Translations under genes and position numbers: made by a program
Assembly: GCA_021154885.1 (NCBI GenBank)
Contig: JAJKHS010000159.1
Coordinates: forward strand, 1 to 64,000
From: Thermoanaerobaculum sp.
GTDB lineage: Bacteria > Acidobacteriota > Thermoanaerobaculia > Multivoradales > UBA5704
Direction of reading: 5' to 3'
DNA: 64,000 bases
Shown: positions 36,270 through 44,754 of the stretch, in pieces
Numbering within the stretch: position 1 is the stretch's first letter
Layout of the letters: each line of letters starts with the position of its first letter
The notes under the pieces: model-generated
Told to the model about the DNA's origin: nothing
Seen by the model: the letters and a program-made list of their open reading frames with translations, nothing else
The model's database searches: none

Positions 36270-37268
36270 TCAGCGCTCGCTGTCCAGCATCCGCATCTGG
36301 TGCTCGTCGTAGCGCGTGCCGGCGACGACGGAGGCTGGGACCGCCTCCTCGATGCGGGCCATCTCCGCGGGCGACAGCTCGACCCGGAGAGCGCCCAGCG
36401 ACTCCGCGAGCTGTGCTCGCGTACGGGCACCCACTACAGGCACGATGCGCCGGTCTTTGGCGAGCACCCACGCGATGGCGAGCTGCGAGGGAGAGACCCC
36501 CTTTTCCGCCGCGAGCGTCTGCAGGGCTTCGACCAGGCGCTGGTTGCGCTCGCGGTTCTCGCCGGTGAAGCGCGGCAGGCGGGCACGGAAGTCCCCCTGC
36601 GCCGCCGGCCGCGAGCCGCTGAGCAGCCCGCGCGACAGCACGCCGTAGGCGGTGACGTCGATGCCGAGCTCCGCGAGCAGCGGGAAGATCCGCTCCTCGG
36701 GGCCGCGGCTGATCAGGGAGTACTCGATCTGCAGGTCGCAGACGGGGTGCACGGCGTGCGCCTGGCGGAGGGTCTCCGGCCCCACCTCCGACAGCCCGAT
36801 GGCGCGGACATAGCCGGCCTCCACCAGCTCGGCGATGGCGCCGGCCGTCTCCTCGATGGGCACGGCGGGGTCGAGGCGGGCCGGGCGGTAGATGTCGACG
36901 TGGTCGACGCCGAGGCGGGTGAGGCTGTGGGCTAGGGAGTTCTTGACCGCCGCGGGGCGCGCGTCGAAGCCGAGCCAGCTCCCGTCCGGACCGCGGAGGG
37001 CGCCGAACTTCACCGACAGCAGGGCCTTACCCGGGCGGTCGCGGAGCGCCCGGCCGATGAGCATCTCGTTGTGCCCCATGCCGTAGAAGTCGCCGGTGTC
37101 GAGCAGCGTGACGCCTTGGTCCAGCGCCGCATGAATGGTGGCGATGTTCTCGCTCTCGTCGGCCGGGCCATACATCCCGGACATGCCCATGCACCCGAGA
37201 GCGAGCGGAAAGACGGTGGGACCGGTGGAACCCAGTTGGCGGGGCTGGCTGAGGTCTGGTGTCGTCAT
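36270..37268 (-). CDS. Aldo/keto reductase
   Basis: A 332-residue protein. ATG 37268 begins MTTPDLSQPRQLGSTGPTVFPLALGCMGMSGMYG, the usual start of the AKR13-like class. Catalytic Asp and Tyr are in TLLDTGDFYGMGHNE; the Lys is in LLSVKFGAL, and the usual His (QLH) is replaced by YRPARLD. C-terminal NADPH contacts occur in VPVVGARTRAQLAESLGAL. The enzyme would reduce aldehydes or ketones in the cytosol; the substrate is unknown. The His substitution may change activity. The RBS is weak. It converges with the second sialidase-like gene, with only 13 bp between the stops. Confidence 0.88.
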   Translation of the reverse strand: MTTPDLSQPRQLGSTGPTVFPLALGCMGMSGMYGPADESENIATIHAALDQGVTLLDTGDFYGMGHNEMLIGRALRDRPGKALLSVKFGALRGPDGSWLGFDARPAAVKNSLAHSLTRLGVDHVDIYRPARLDPAVPIEETAGAIAELVEAGYVRAIGLSEVGPETLRQAHAVHPVCDLQIEYSLISRGPEERIFPLLAELGIDVTAYGVLSRGLLSGSRPAAQGDFRARLPRFTGENRERNQRLVEALQTLAAEKGVSPSQLAIAWVLAKDRRIVPVVGARTRAQLAESLGALRVELSPAEMARIEEAVPASVVAGTRYDEHQMRMLDSER

Positions 37269-37327
37269 GCTCGCAAGGTAGAGCAGGCGGGTGCCCTTGG
37301 CAAGAGGGCACCCGCAGGCGGTCCGCC

Positions 37328-37528
37328 TCAGTTGCCGCAGGACGGCGGCGGGGCGCAGTCGAGGTCGATGCAAATTCTGCCGCAGCACTGGCGGGAACAG
37401 CACGTGTAGCCGCACGCATCCGTCGAGCAGTAGGTGACGCAAGTATCGGCCACGACCGGGGGCGGGGAGTACAGACCGGCCACGGCGGCGACCAGGGCCA
37501 ACGTCACGATCAGCATGAGCTTGCGCAT
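37328..37528 (-). CDS. Small secreted Cys-rich peptide (66 aa)
   Basis: GGAGG lies 7 bp before ATG 37528. The signal peptide is MRKLMLIVTLALVAAVAGL, with a cut near VVA-DT. The mature part of about 38 residues contains ten cysteines (CVTYCSTDACGYTCC, RQCCGRIC, DLDC, SCGN), enough for five disulfides. I do not recognise the family. It is the third exported Cys-rich miniprotein in this window. It is co-directional with the aldo/keto reductase gene, 59 bp upstream of its start. Confidence 0.6.
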   Translation of the reverse strand: MRKLMLIVTLALVAAVAGLYSPPPVVADTCVTYCSTDACGYTCCSRQCCGRICIDLDCAPPPSCGN

Positions 37529-37654
37529 TTCCAGACCTCCGTTTGAAGAGTTGTCAGGAGCCAGACCCTACCTTATATAGGAACGTCGGAGAACGGGGAA
37601 TCCCTCACCGAGGCTCCAACCGGGTCGAGGCGGCGGTCCGTATAGACTCCTCCC

Positions 37655-38851
37655 GTGCCCGCGCCCCGTCTCCGACTCTCGCGCCGCTTGCCCTGGGAGC
37701 ACCCGCAGAACCGCCTGACGCAGGCGGTGGCGAAGCGGGCGGCGAGCGGCTTGCCGGTGATCGACCTCACGGAGACGAACCCGACGCGGGTCGGGCTGCC
37801 GTATCCGGAGGAAGAGCTGGCGGAGCTTCTCCGCCGTGGCGCGGCTCCGGAGTACCCGCCGCACCCGTTGGGAATCCGCGCGGCGCGGGAGGCGCTGGCC
37901 GCCGCTCTCTCCACGCCGGGCGACGCGGTGTCGCCGGACGACCTCGTCCTCACGGCCTCGACGAGCGAATCCTATTCCTACCTGTTCAAGCTCTTCGCCG
38001 ATCCCCAGGACGAGGTGCTGACGGCTGCTCCCTCGTATCCTCTCCTCGACAGCCTGGCGGCCCTGGACTCTCTCGTCCTCGGCCACGTTCACCTGGCGCC
38101 CGGGCGGGGCTTCGCCCTCGATCCGGAGGCGGTGGAGCTCGCGCTTTCCCCGCGCACGCGGCTCCTCGCCTTGATTCATCCGGGGAACCCGACCGGCCGC
38201 TTTCTCTCAGCCCAGGAGCGGGATGCCGTCGATGCCCTGTGCGCATCCCGCAGTCTGCCGCTGATCTCGGACGAGGTCTTCGCCGATTATTCGTTCCTCG
38301 CCGATCCTCACCGCGCCGGCCCGGCGGCGGCGTCCGGGGAGGCCCTGTCGTTCTCGCTCGGCGGGCTGTCGAAGAGTGCCGGCCTGCCCTCCTGGAAGCT
38401 GGGCTGGATCCGGGTCGGCGGTCCCCCCAGCCTGCGGCGTCAGGCCCTCGCCGCCCTGGAGCTGGTGGCCGACAGCTATCTCTCGGTGGCCATTCCGGTC
38501 CAGCGGGCTCTCGCGGGCGTGCTGGCCCTCGCGCCGCGCATCCGGGCCGCGATCCTCGGCCGGGTGCGGGAAAACCTTGAGGTGCTCCGCGCGACGCTGG
38601 CGGGTCATCCGGCGGCCGAGCTCCTGGAGCCCGAGGGCGGATGGTCGGCCGTGCTCCGCGTCTGCAAGCCGATCTCCGATGAAGAGCTGGTCCTGGAACT
38701 CCTCGACCGCGCCGGAGTCCTCGTCCATCCCGGTTATTTCTTCGACTTCGCGACCGAGGACTTTCTCGTCGTCTCCCTGCTCCCGGAGCCCACCCGTTTC
38801 GCCGAGGGTGTCCGCCGCCTCGCCGGGTATCTTGAACAGGGGCCTCGATGA
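37655..38851 (+). CDS. PLP-dependent aminotransferase, class I/II
   Basis: A 398-residue protein from GTG 37655. The fold-type I features are a substrate-binding N-terminus (IDLTETNPTRVGLPYPEE), a cofactor region (LTASTSESYSYLFKLFADP), the Asn/Pro segment (LIHPGNPTGRFL), ISDEVFADYSFL with the pyridine-binding Asp, and SLGGLSKSAGLPSWKLGW with the Schiff-base Lys. It would transfer amino groups between an amino acid and a keto acid; the substrate is not readable. It is the first gene of a tight operon (1 bp before the ligase), which suggests a role linked to aromatic amino acid or phenylpropanoid metabolism. Confidence 0.87.
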   Translation: MPAPRLRLSRRLPWEHPQNRLTQAVAKRAASGLPVIDLTETNPTRVGLPYPEEELAELLRRGAAPEYPPHPLGIRAAREALAAALSTPGDAVSPDDLVLTASTSESYSYLFKLFADPQDEVLTAAPSYPLLDSLAALDSLVLGHVHLAPGRGFALDPEAVELALSPRTRLLALIHPGNPTGRFLSAQERDAVDALCASRSLPLISDEVFADYSFLADPHRAGPAAASGEALSFSLGGLSKSAGLPSWKLGWIRVGGPPSLRRQALAALELVADSYLSVAIPVQRALAGVLALAPRIRAAILGRVRENLEVLRATLAGHPAAELLEPEGGWSAVLRVCKPISDEELVLELLDRAGVLVHPGYFFDFATEDFLVVSLLPEPTRFAEGVRRLAGYLEQGPR

Positions 38852-38852
38852 C

Positions 38853-40748
38853 ATGAACAAGATTCCTTTCAAATCGCTCCGGCTCGCTCCCGTGGCCATC
38901 GAGACACGGTCGCTTCCGGATGGCGGCCTGGTGTTGCGCTCGCGGCATGAGCTGCAGCCGTATCCGCGGTGCCTCGGCGAGCTTCTGCATTCCTGGGCCC
39001 AGGCCGCGCCGGACCGCACGTTCCTCGCCGAGCGCGATGTGAGCGGCGACTGGCGCCGCGTCAGCTACGGCAACGCCCTGGAGGCGGTCGAGCGGATCGC
39101 CAGCGCGCTGATGGAGCGCGGCCTCGATCGGGACCGGCCGGTGGCGCTCCTCTCCGACAACGGCATCGATCACGGCCTGTTGCAACTCGCCGCGATGCAG
39201 GTGGGAATCCCCGCCGTGCCGATCTCGCCCGCCTACTCGCTGCTGGCGGAGGACCATGCTCAGCTCCGCTACATCCTGGGGCTGATCCGTCCCGGCCTTG
39301 TCTACGCCGCCGACGGGGGCCGGTTCGCGAAAGCCTTGGCGACCGTCGCCGCGACCGGCCCTGTCGAGCTCGTGGTCAGCTCGAACCCACCGAGCGATGT
39401 CAAAGCGATGGGCGCGACACTCTTCGGCGCGCTTCCGGCCACGGCGCTCCACCCTGCCCTGGAGGACCGCTTTGCCGCGGTGGGCCCGGACACGGTCGCC
39501 AAGATCCTCTTCACCTCGGGGTCGACGGGCAAGCCCAAGGGAGTTATCAACACGCAGCGCATGCTCTGTTCGAACCAGCAGGCGCTGGCGCAGGCGTGGC
39601 CCTTTCTGGAAGACCGGCCGCCCGTGATCGTGGACTGGCTGCCCTGGAGCCACACCTTCGGCGGCAATCACAACTTCAACCTGACGCTGCGCAACGGCGG
39701 CACGCTTTACATCGACGGCGGCAAACCGGCGCCGGGATTGATCGAGACGACGGTCCGCAATCTGCGGGAGGTGCCATCGACCCTCCACTTCAACGTGCCG
39801 CGCGGCTATGAGATGCTGATCCCGTTTCTCGAACGGGACCCCGACCTGCGGGAAACCTTTTTCCGCGACCTGGACGCGGTCTTCTATGCCGCCGCGGCGC
39901 TGCCGCAGCACCTGTGGGAGAAGCTGGAAAAGCTTTCGATCGCGGCGACGGGCCAGCGCGTCGTCATGCTCTCGGCCTGGGGCTCCACCGAGACGGCGCC
40001 GAGCGCCACCCAGATCCATTTCCTGATCGAGCGCGCGGGCGTCATCGGTCTGCCCGGAGCGGGCACGGAGATCAAGCTGGCGCCGGTGAACGGCAAGCTG
40101 GAGCTGCGGGTCAAGGGTCCCAACGTCACTCCCGGTTATTGGCAACGGCCCGAGCTGACGGGCGAGGTGTTCGACGAGGACGGATTCCTCAGGACGGGAG
40201 ACGCGGGCAAGCTCGCCAATCCGAACGACCCTGCGCAGGGCATCCTCTTCGACGGCCGGCTCGCCGAGAACTTCAAGCTGACGTCGGGCACCTGGGTCCA
40301 CGTGGGCGAGCTGCGGCTGGAGGTGATCACGGCCTGCGCGCCCGTGGTTCAGGACGTGGTGGTGACGGGCCATGACCGGGAGGAGGTCGGGCTGCTCGTC
40401 TTTCCCAACCCGGCCGGCTGCCGCTCGCTTTGCGGCGACGTGGCCGAAGACAGGCCGCTCGCCGAGTTGATCCGCCGGCCCGAGGTGCGCGACCGGCTGA
40501 CGGCCGGCCTCGTCGCCCACAACGCTACGAACCGCGCGAGCAGCCGGCGCATCGCCCGCGCCCTCCTGCTCGCCGAGCCGCCTTCGATCCAGGCCGGCGA
40601 AGTCACCGACAAAGGATACGTCAATCAGCGCGCCGTGCTCGATCGCCGCGCCGTGCTCGTCGATCAGCTTTATGATGGCGCGGATGGCGTGGATGGCGCG
40701 CCGGCTCCCGAGCTGATCCTGCTGGCGGAGCCGCACGAGGAAAGATGA
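38853..40748 (+). CDS. Feruloyl-CoA synthase-like acyl-CoA ligase
   Basis: A 631-residue ANL-superfamily enzyme. The AMP-binding loop is [13 protein letters not shown] (near residue 220); the substrate pocket segment is [15 protein letters not shown], and the motif [12 protein letters not shown] follows. The C-terminal hinge has [12 protein letters not shown] and [21 protein letters not shown]. The length and the [12 protein letters not shown] and LAENFKL motifs fit the feruloyl-CoA synthase branch, which activates ferulate or related aromatic acids with ATP and CoA in the cytosol. The catalytic Lys near the C-terminus ([14 protein letters not shown]) is present. It begins 1 bp after the aminotransferase stop and overlaps the transporter gene by 4 bp. 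Confidence 0.87.
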   Translation: MNKIPFKSLRLAPVAIETRSLPDGGLVLRSRHELQPYPRCLGELLHSWAQAAPDRTFLAERDVSGDWRRVSYGNALEAVERIASALMERGLDRDRPVALLSDNGIDHGLLQLAAMQVGIPAVPISPAYSLLAEDHAQLRYILGLIRPGLVYAADGGRFAKALATVAATGPVELVVSSNPPSDVKAMGATLFGALPATALHPALEDRFAAVGPDTVAKILFTSGSTGKPKGVINTQRMLCSNQQALAQAWPFLEDRPPVIVDWLPWSHTFGGNHNFNLTLRNGGTLYIDGGKPAPGLIETTVRNLREVPSTLHFNVPRGYEMLIPFLERDPDLRETFFRDLDAVFYAAAALPQHLWEKLEKLSIAATGQRVVMLSAWGSTETAPSATQIHFLIERAGVIGLPGAGTEIKLAPVNGKLELRVKGPNVTPGYWQRPELTGEVFDEDGFLRTGDAGKLANPNDPAQGILFDGRLAENFKLTSGTWVHVGELRLEVITACAPVVQDVVVTGHDREEVGLLVFPNPAGCRSLCGDVAEDRPLAELIRRPEVRDRLTAGLVAHNATNRASSRRIARALLLAEPPSIQAGEVTDKGYVNQRAVLDRRAVLVDQLYDGADGVDGAPAPELILLAEPHEER

Positions 40749-42412
40749 AGCCCATGGTCCAACCGACGAAGAAGCCGCTGCCGGCGAACGAGCCTGAACC
40801 CACGGGGCTGCGCAAGTGGGGGAGCCTGCTCGTCCTCTCGCTGGCGCTGGCGATCATTATCATCGACACCACGCTGCTCAACGTGTCGCTGGAGACGCTC
40901 ATCCGCGAGCTGCACACGACGCTCCAGAGCCTGCAGTGGGTCATCTCCGCCTACTCGCTGACGCTTGCCGCGCTGACGGTCACTGGCGGACGCCTCGGCG
41001 ACATCTTCGGCCGCAAGCGGATGTTCCGGCTCGGCGCGTTCCTTTTCGCCATCGGCTCGTTCATCGCCTCGATCAGCCGCTCCGTGCCGACGCTGATCCT
41101 GGGCGAATCGATCATCGAAGGGATCGGCGCGGCGCTGATGATGCCGGCCACCGCCTCGCTGCTGGTGGCGAAGTATCGCGGCCACGACCGTGCCATCGCC
41201 TTCGGCATTTGGGGAGGCGTCGCCGCGGCGGCCTCCGCGGTGGGGCCGATTCTCGGCGGCTTCCTGACCACCCACTTCAGTTGGCGCTGGGGCTTCCGCA
41301 TCAACGTCGGCGTCGTCGCCCTGCTGCTGGCCGGTTCCTCGATCCTCGGCGACGAGCCGGCGGCCGGCCGGAAGACGATCGACTGGGTGGGCGTCTTCCT
41401 CTCAGCGCTCGGGCTCTTTGCCATCGTCTTCGGCATCATCGAGGCGTCTTCGTACGGGTGGCTCCACGCGCTCAAGCCGTTCGCCGTCGGCGGCTGGGAG
41501 CTCGACCTCGGCGGCCTCTCGATCGTCCCCTTCTCCATTTTCGCCGGGCTGCTGATCCTTGCCGGCTTCGCCGTCTGGGAGTGGCACGTCGAGCGCGGCG
41601 CCGGCGTGCCGATCGTCTCGCTGCGTATCTTTCAGAACCGCAGTTTCGTCGCCGGCGCCTCGGTCGTCGGCGTGATGATGCTGGCCCAGAACGGCGTCAT
41701 CTTTTCCTTGCCGGTCTTCCTGCAGTCGGTGCGGAACCTCGACGCCTTTCACACCGGGCTCATGCTCCTGCCGATGTCGCTCCTGCTGCTCATCGTCTCG
41801 CCGAGCGCCGCAGTGCTGACGAAGAGAGTTCCTCCCAAGCGGCTGGTGCAGGCCGGTCTCGTCGTCAACTGCATCGCTCTCCTTGCATTGCGGTGGGCGC
41901 TCGGCGTCGACACTCCCCTGACGGCGCTCGTCCCAGGCCTGGCACTCTATGGGATCGGCCTGGGGCTCGTGCTGTCGCAGATCAACAACCTGACCCTTTC
42001 GTCCGTGCCGGTCGCGGAGGCGGGCGAGGCCTCCGGCGTCACCAACACGTTCCGCCAGATCGGCTCGTCGCTGGGCGCGGCGATCATCGGCTCGGTCCTC
42101 CTCACCTCGATCGTCGTCGACCTCCAGGCGGCGGTGGGCGCGAGCCCGCAGATCCCGCCGTCCGCCAAGCCGGCGATCGACAGCATGCTCCGCCAGCAGT
42201 CCTCCAGCCTCGCCTTCGGTGCCGGCGGCCTGTTCGATCAGCTGCCGCCCGCAATGCGCGACGAGATGATCGCCGCCCGCCGCGTCGCCACGACGAACGG
42301 CAACCGCAAGGCACTCCTCTACGGCGCCGGTTTCATTCTCCTTGGTCTCCTCGTCTCGACCCGGCTCCCGCTGCGTGTGCCGGAGCAGGAAGGGCGGCCC
42401 CCGAAAGCCTGA
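40745..42412 (+). CDS. MFS transporter, DHA2 (EmrB/QacA) drug-efflux type
   Basis: A 555-residue membrane protein with about 14 predicted helices. Motif A is GGRLGDIFGRKRMFRLG (loop 2-3), the motif D-type start is IIIIDTTLLNVSL in helix 1, and motif C-type glycines occur in helix 5 (AVGPILGGFL). This matches proton-driven drug or metabolite exporters of the inner membrane. The ATG overlaps the ligase stop (ATGA), so translation is coupled. It probably exports the product, or a toxic precursor, of this operon. The central loop between helices 6 and 8 is typical for the 14-helix group. Confidence 0.9.
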   Translation: MKPMVQPTKKPLPANEPEPTGLRKWGSLLVLSLALAIIIIDTTLLNVSLETLIRELHTTLQSLQWVISAYSLTLAALTVTGGRLGDIFGRKRMFRLGAFLFAIGSFIASISRSVPTLILGESIIEGIGAALMMPATASLLVAKYRGHDRAIAFGIWGGVAAAASAVGPILGGFLTTHFSWRWGFRINVGVVALLLAGSSILGDEPAAGRKTIDWVGVFLSALGLFAIVFGIIEASSYGWLHALKPFAVGGWELDLGGLSIVPFSIFAGLLILAGFAVWEWHVERGAGVPIVSLRIFQNRSFVAGASVVGVMMLAQNGVIFSLPVFLQSVRNLDAFHTGLMLLPMSLLLLIVSPSAAVLTKRVPPKRLVQAGLVVNCIALLALRWALGVDTPLTALVPGLALYGIGLGLVLSQINNLTLSSVPVAEAGEASGVTNTFRQIGSSLGAAIIGSVLLTSIVVDLQAAVGASPQIPPSAKPAIDSMLRQQSSSLAFGAGGLFDQLPPAMRDEMIAARRVATTNGNRKALLYGAGFILLGLLVSTRLPLRVPEQEGRPPKA

Positions 42413-42415
42413 GTC

Positions 42416-42805
42416 GTGCCAGAATACCGTATGGCCAAAGATCCGCTCGAAGCCCTGCGAAAGCTTTGTCTGGCCCTGCCGGAGACCACTGAACGGATCA
42501 GCCATGGCGAGCCGGCATGGTTCGTGCGTGGCAAGAAGACGTTCGTCATGTATGCCAACCATCACCACGACGACCGGCTGGCGTTCTGGTGCGCGGCGCC
42601 GGACGGCGCGCAGGAGGCGCGAGTCGGCGCGAGCCCCGAGCGGTTTTTCGTTCCCCCCTACGTTGGTCACCGCGGCTGGCTCGGCGTGTTTCTGGACGTG
42701 CCGGTCGACTGGGATGAGGTGTCTGACCTGGTGACGGATGCCTACCGCGTGGTCGCCCCCAAGCGGTTGCTGGCCGAGCTGGACGCGCGGGAGGCGTCGC
42801 GTTGA
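42416..42805 (+). CDS. MmcQ/YjbR family DNA-binding-like protein
   Basis: A 129-residue protein, from GTG 42416 or ATG 42431; neither has a clear ribosome-binding site. It has the family features ALPETTERISHGEPAWFV near the N-terminus, a Lys/Phe/Met strand (GKKTFVMYANHHHDDRLAFW), and YVGHRGWLGVFLD, ending with a helix (DLVTDAYRVVAPKRLLAEL). The fold resembles the double-wing domain of CyaY/YjbR proteins; the biological role is poorly known. Its TGA overlaps the TTG start of the next gene. In this operon it may be a passenger. Confidence 0.82.
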   Translation: MPEYRMAKDPLEALRKLCLALPETTERISHGEPAWFVRGKKTFVMYANHHHDDRLAFWCAAPDGAQEARVGASPERFFVPPYVGHRGWLGVFLDVPVDWDEVSDLVTDAYRVVAPKRLLAELDAREASR

Positions 42806-43263
42806 ACGCCGTGACCGTATCGCCGGACGCTCCGGGCCCCACGCCCGGACGCTTCCGGGTCAGCGAGTACGTGCGCTGGGGCGACGTCGACCTCGCCGGC
42901 ATCATCTGCTACGGCGCCTACGTCCGCTTTTTCGAGATCGCCGAGACCGAGCTCTTCCGCGCCATCGGCTTTCCCTTCTCACAGCTCTTCGAAAGGTTTG
43001 ATTTCTGGCTGCCGCGAGCCCAGCTCCACTTCGAGTTCCGCCGGCCCGCTCTGCTTGACGAGCGGCTCGACGTCGAGGTATGGATCGGCAAGATCGGCAA
43101 CTCGTCTTTGCGTCTCCAGTTCGAGGTGCGCAAGACCACTCCGGAGCGCGAGCTGACGGCCGAAGGCTACGCCGTCCTGGTGGCGGTGGCGAGGCGCGAC
43201 CTGCGGCCGATCCCGCTGCCGCCGGATCTCGTCGCGGCGCTCGCGCCCTATCGCGCGGATTGA
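42802..43263 (+). CDS. Acyl-CoA thioesterase, 4HBT (hotdog) family
   Basis: A 153-residue protein starting at TTG 42802, within the TTGA overlap with the previous gene. The hotdog fold is recognisable: VRWGDVDLAGIICYGAYVRFFEIAE, in which the Asp of WGDVDLAG is the catalytic acid of the 4-hydroxybenzoyl-CoA thioesterase type. The remainder is strands (LHFEFRRPALLDERLDVEVWI, SLRLQFEVRK) typical of YbgC/FcbC. It would hydrolyse an acyl- or aroyl-CoA, perhaps the CoA ester made by the ligase two genes upstream. It is the last gene of the operon; a stem-loop follows. Confidence 0.88.
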   Translation: MNAVTVSPDAPGPTPGRFRVSEYVRWGDVDLAGIICYGAYVRFFEIAETELFRAIGFPFSQLFERFDFWLPRAQLHFEFRRPALLDERLDVEVWIGKIGNSSLRLQFEVRKTTPERELTAEGYAVLVAVARRDLRPIPLPPDLVAALAPYRAD

Positions 43264-43267
43264 AATA

Positions 43268-43290
43268 GCCCTGGGGCAAGCTCCCAGGGC
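43268..43290. terminator. Stem-loop between two convergent genes
   Basis: GCCCTGGG and CCCAGGGC form a perfect 8-bp stem (9 with a wobble) around a 7-bp loop, starting 5 bp after the thioesterase stop and about 20 bp from the end of the convergent gene. There is no T-run. It could serve both directions. Confidence 0.45.
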
Positions 43291-43312
43291 CTCGTCTCCA
43301 TTGTCAAACTGT

Positions 43313-44200
43313 TCAACCGGGCGGTAGGAACGTGCCCTTGGCCACCGGTACGCAGAGCTTGTGCGAGCTGGTGACGAGAACGGTTTCCGTCGGCAACCCC
43401 ATGGCACGCAGCACGGGATTGAGATGGGTCAGCGTGAGGGTCTTGTTGAGCGCCAGACCGTCGATGTTGTAGCACAGGACGTCGGAGTATTGGATGATCT
43501 GGAATACGGTCGTCGGCGGCTGCTGCATGTTCTTGGTCACCGGCACGCAGAGTTGGACCGGGTTGGGCGGCGCCAGGAAATTCACGGTCTCGAGGGGAAG
43601 GGTGCTGAAGAGCGGGTTGAGGTGGTTCAGGTTGACCCGCTTGCCGCTCGGGTTCGCCTGGCTGTCGATGCGGTAGCACTTGACGTCCAGATTGGAGACG
43701 AGCGGCAGGACGGACGAAGGAGGAACCACGTTGTTCTTCTGCACCGGTACGCAGAGCTGCTGCGGCTCGCGGACGGTGACGTCATCCGTCGGGCCGAGCA
43801 GGCTCGCGATCACCGGATTGAGCTGCGTCAAGTGGACCGGCAGGTTGAGAGGGGAGCCGGTGATGCCATAGCACTTCCAGTCGACGAACTGGATGAAGGG
43901 CCGGGAGGTCGACGACGGCGGCGTCGAGTTCTTGAAGACGGGAACGCAGAGGTCCTGCGGCTCCTTGAGGGTCACGATCTCGAAGGGCACGTGTTGCTGG
44001 ACGAAGAATGGATTGAGGTGATCCAGCCGCAGGCTGATGTTCAGGGGCGGCTGATTGGGGATCTTGTAGCACCGGACGTCGAGGTTGCTGACGAAGTCCT
44101 TCGGCGTCGGCAGCGGCTGGCCACAGATCGCGGCCGGGAGAGCGACGAGCGTCAGGAGGAGAAATCCTCCTGTCGTGATCTGACGGATGAGCTTGCTCAT
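43313..44200 (-). CDS. Secreted protein of four repeated domains (DxxCYxI...LCVPVxK)
   Basis: A 295-residue protein; ATG 44200 has GGAGG 4 bp upstream. A signal peptide (LIRQITTGGFLLLTLVALPAAICG) precedes four repeats of about 65 residues. Each opens with D-x-x-C-Y-x-I (LDVRCYKI, VDWKCYGI, LDVKCYRI, SDVLCYNI), has a middle L-x-x-LNP (DHLNPFF, TQLNPVI, NHLNPLF, THLNPVL) and closes with LCVPVxK (DLCVPVFK, QLCVPVQK, QLCVPVTK, KLCVPVAK). Two cysteines per repeat probably pair. I do not know a function. The regular design suggests an extracellular binding or structural protein. Confidence 0.75.
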   Translation of the reverse strand: MSKLIRQITTGGFLLLTLVALPAAICGQPLPTPKDFVSNLDVRCYKIPNQPPLNISLRLDHLNPFFVQQHVPFEIVTLKEPQDLCVPVFKNSTPPSSTSRPFIQFVDWKCYGITGSPLNLPVHLTQLNPVIASLLGPTDDVTVREPQQLCVPVQKNNVVPPSSVLPLVSNLDVKCYRIDSQANPSGKRVNLNHLNPLFSTLPLETVNFLAPPNPVQLCVPVTKNMQQPPTTVFQIIQYSDVLCYNIDGLALNKTLTLTHLNPVLRAMGLPTETVLVTSSHKLCVPVAKGTFLPPG

Positions 44201-44385
44201 ACCACCTCCTTGCTGCTCCGGGGGAGCAGCAGTCGAACAGGTTGTAGAGGTGGCCACCTTCTGACTTCAGAGATCTCTACAAAAGTATTGGTGCTGCTGC
44301 GCGGTGAAAGGGGACAACGCGAGCCGCGCCGCCGCGCCGGTCGAGGACCCGGCGGGCGGCGTTCGACCGCAGCACGAGCCTGAGG

Positions 44386-44754
44386 CTAACGCAGGCCGGG
44401 TTTCAGATACCGCCGTTGCAGCTCCGGCACCGTCATCGGCCCCAGCCGCACGAGGAGCGCGGTGGAGCCTCCGGCGGTGTCCTGCCGGTAAGTGATGTAG
44501 CCGGTATCGCCGGTGCGCAGGTCCGCCAGCCGCAGGGGCTTGCCCTGTTCGTCGCGGTAGGCGGTCTGCGCGGTCACCTGCATCAGGAGCGTCACCTCGG
44601 TCGGGCGCTTGAGCACGATCCGGCCGTGGGCCGCGTCGATCGAGGAGAGGATGAAGAACTCCTCGCGATCGGTAGGGACCGGAGCGGCGGAGACCGCCGT
44701 CTCAAGGCCGGTCCCGGCCAAGAGAAGGAACGCGATCAGGAGGCGGCTCTTCAT
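44386..44754 (-). CDS. Small exported hypothetical protein
   Basis: A 122-residue protein with a signal peptide (MKSRLLIAFLLLAGTGLETAVSA). The mature part is beta-rich, with the pattern FILSSIDAAHGRIVLKRP, TAQTAYRDEQGKPLRLADL and DTGYITYRQD; this resembles the small OB-like domains (DUF5666-like) that accompany efflux adaptors. The similarity is weak. Its ATG overlaps the stop of the adaptor gene (ATGA), so it is translated with that gene and probably acts with it in the periplasm. Confidence 0.6.
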   Translation of the reverse strand: MKSRLLIAFLLLAGTGLETAVSAAPVPTDREEFFILSSIDAAHGRIVLKRPTEVTLLMQVTAQTAYRDEQGKPLRLADLRTGDTGYITYRQDTAGGSTALLVRLGPMTVPELQRRYLKPGLR

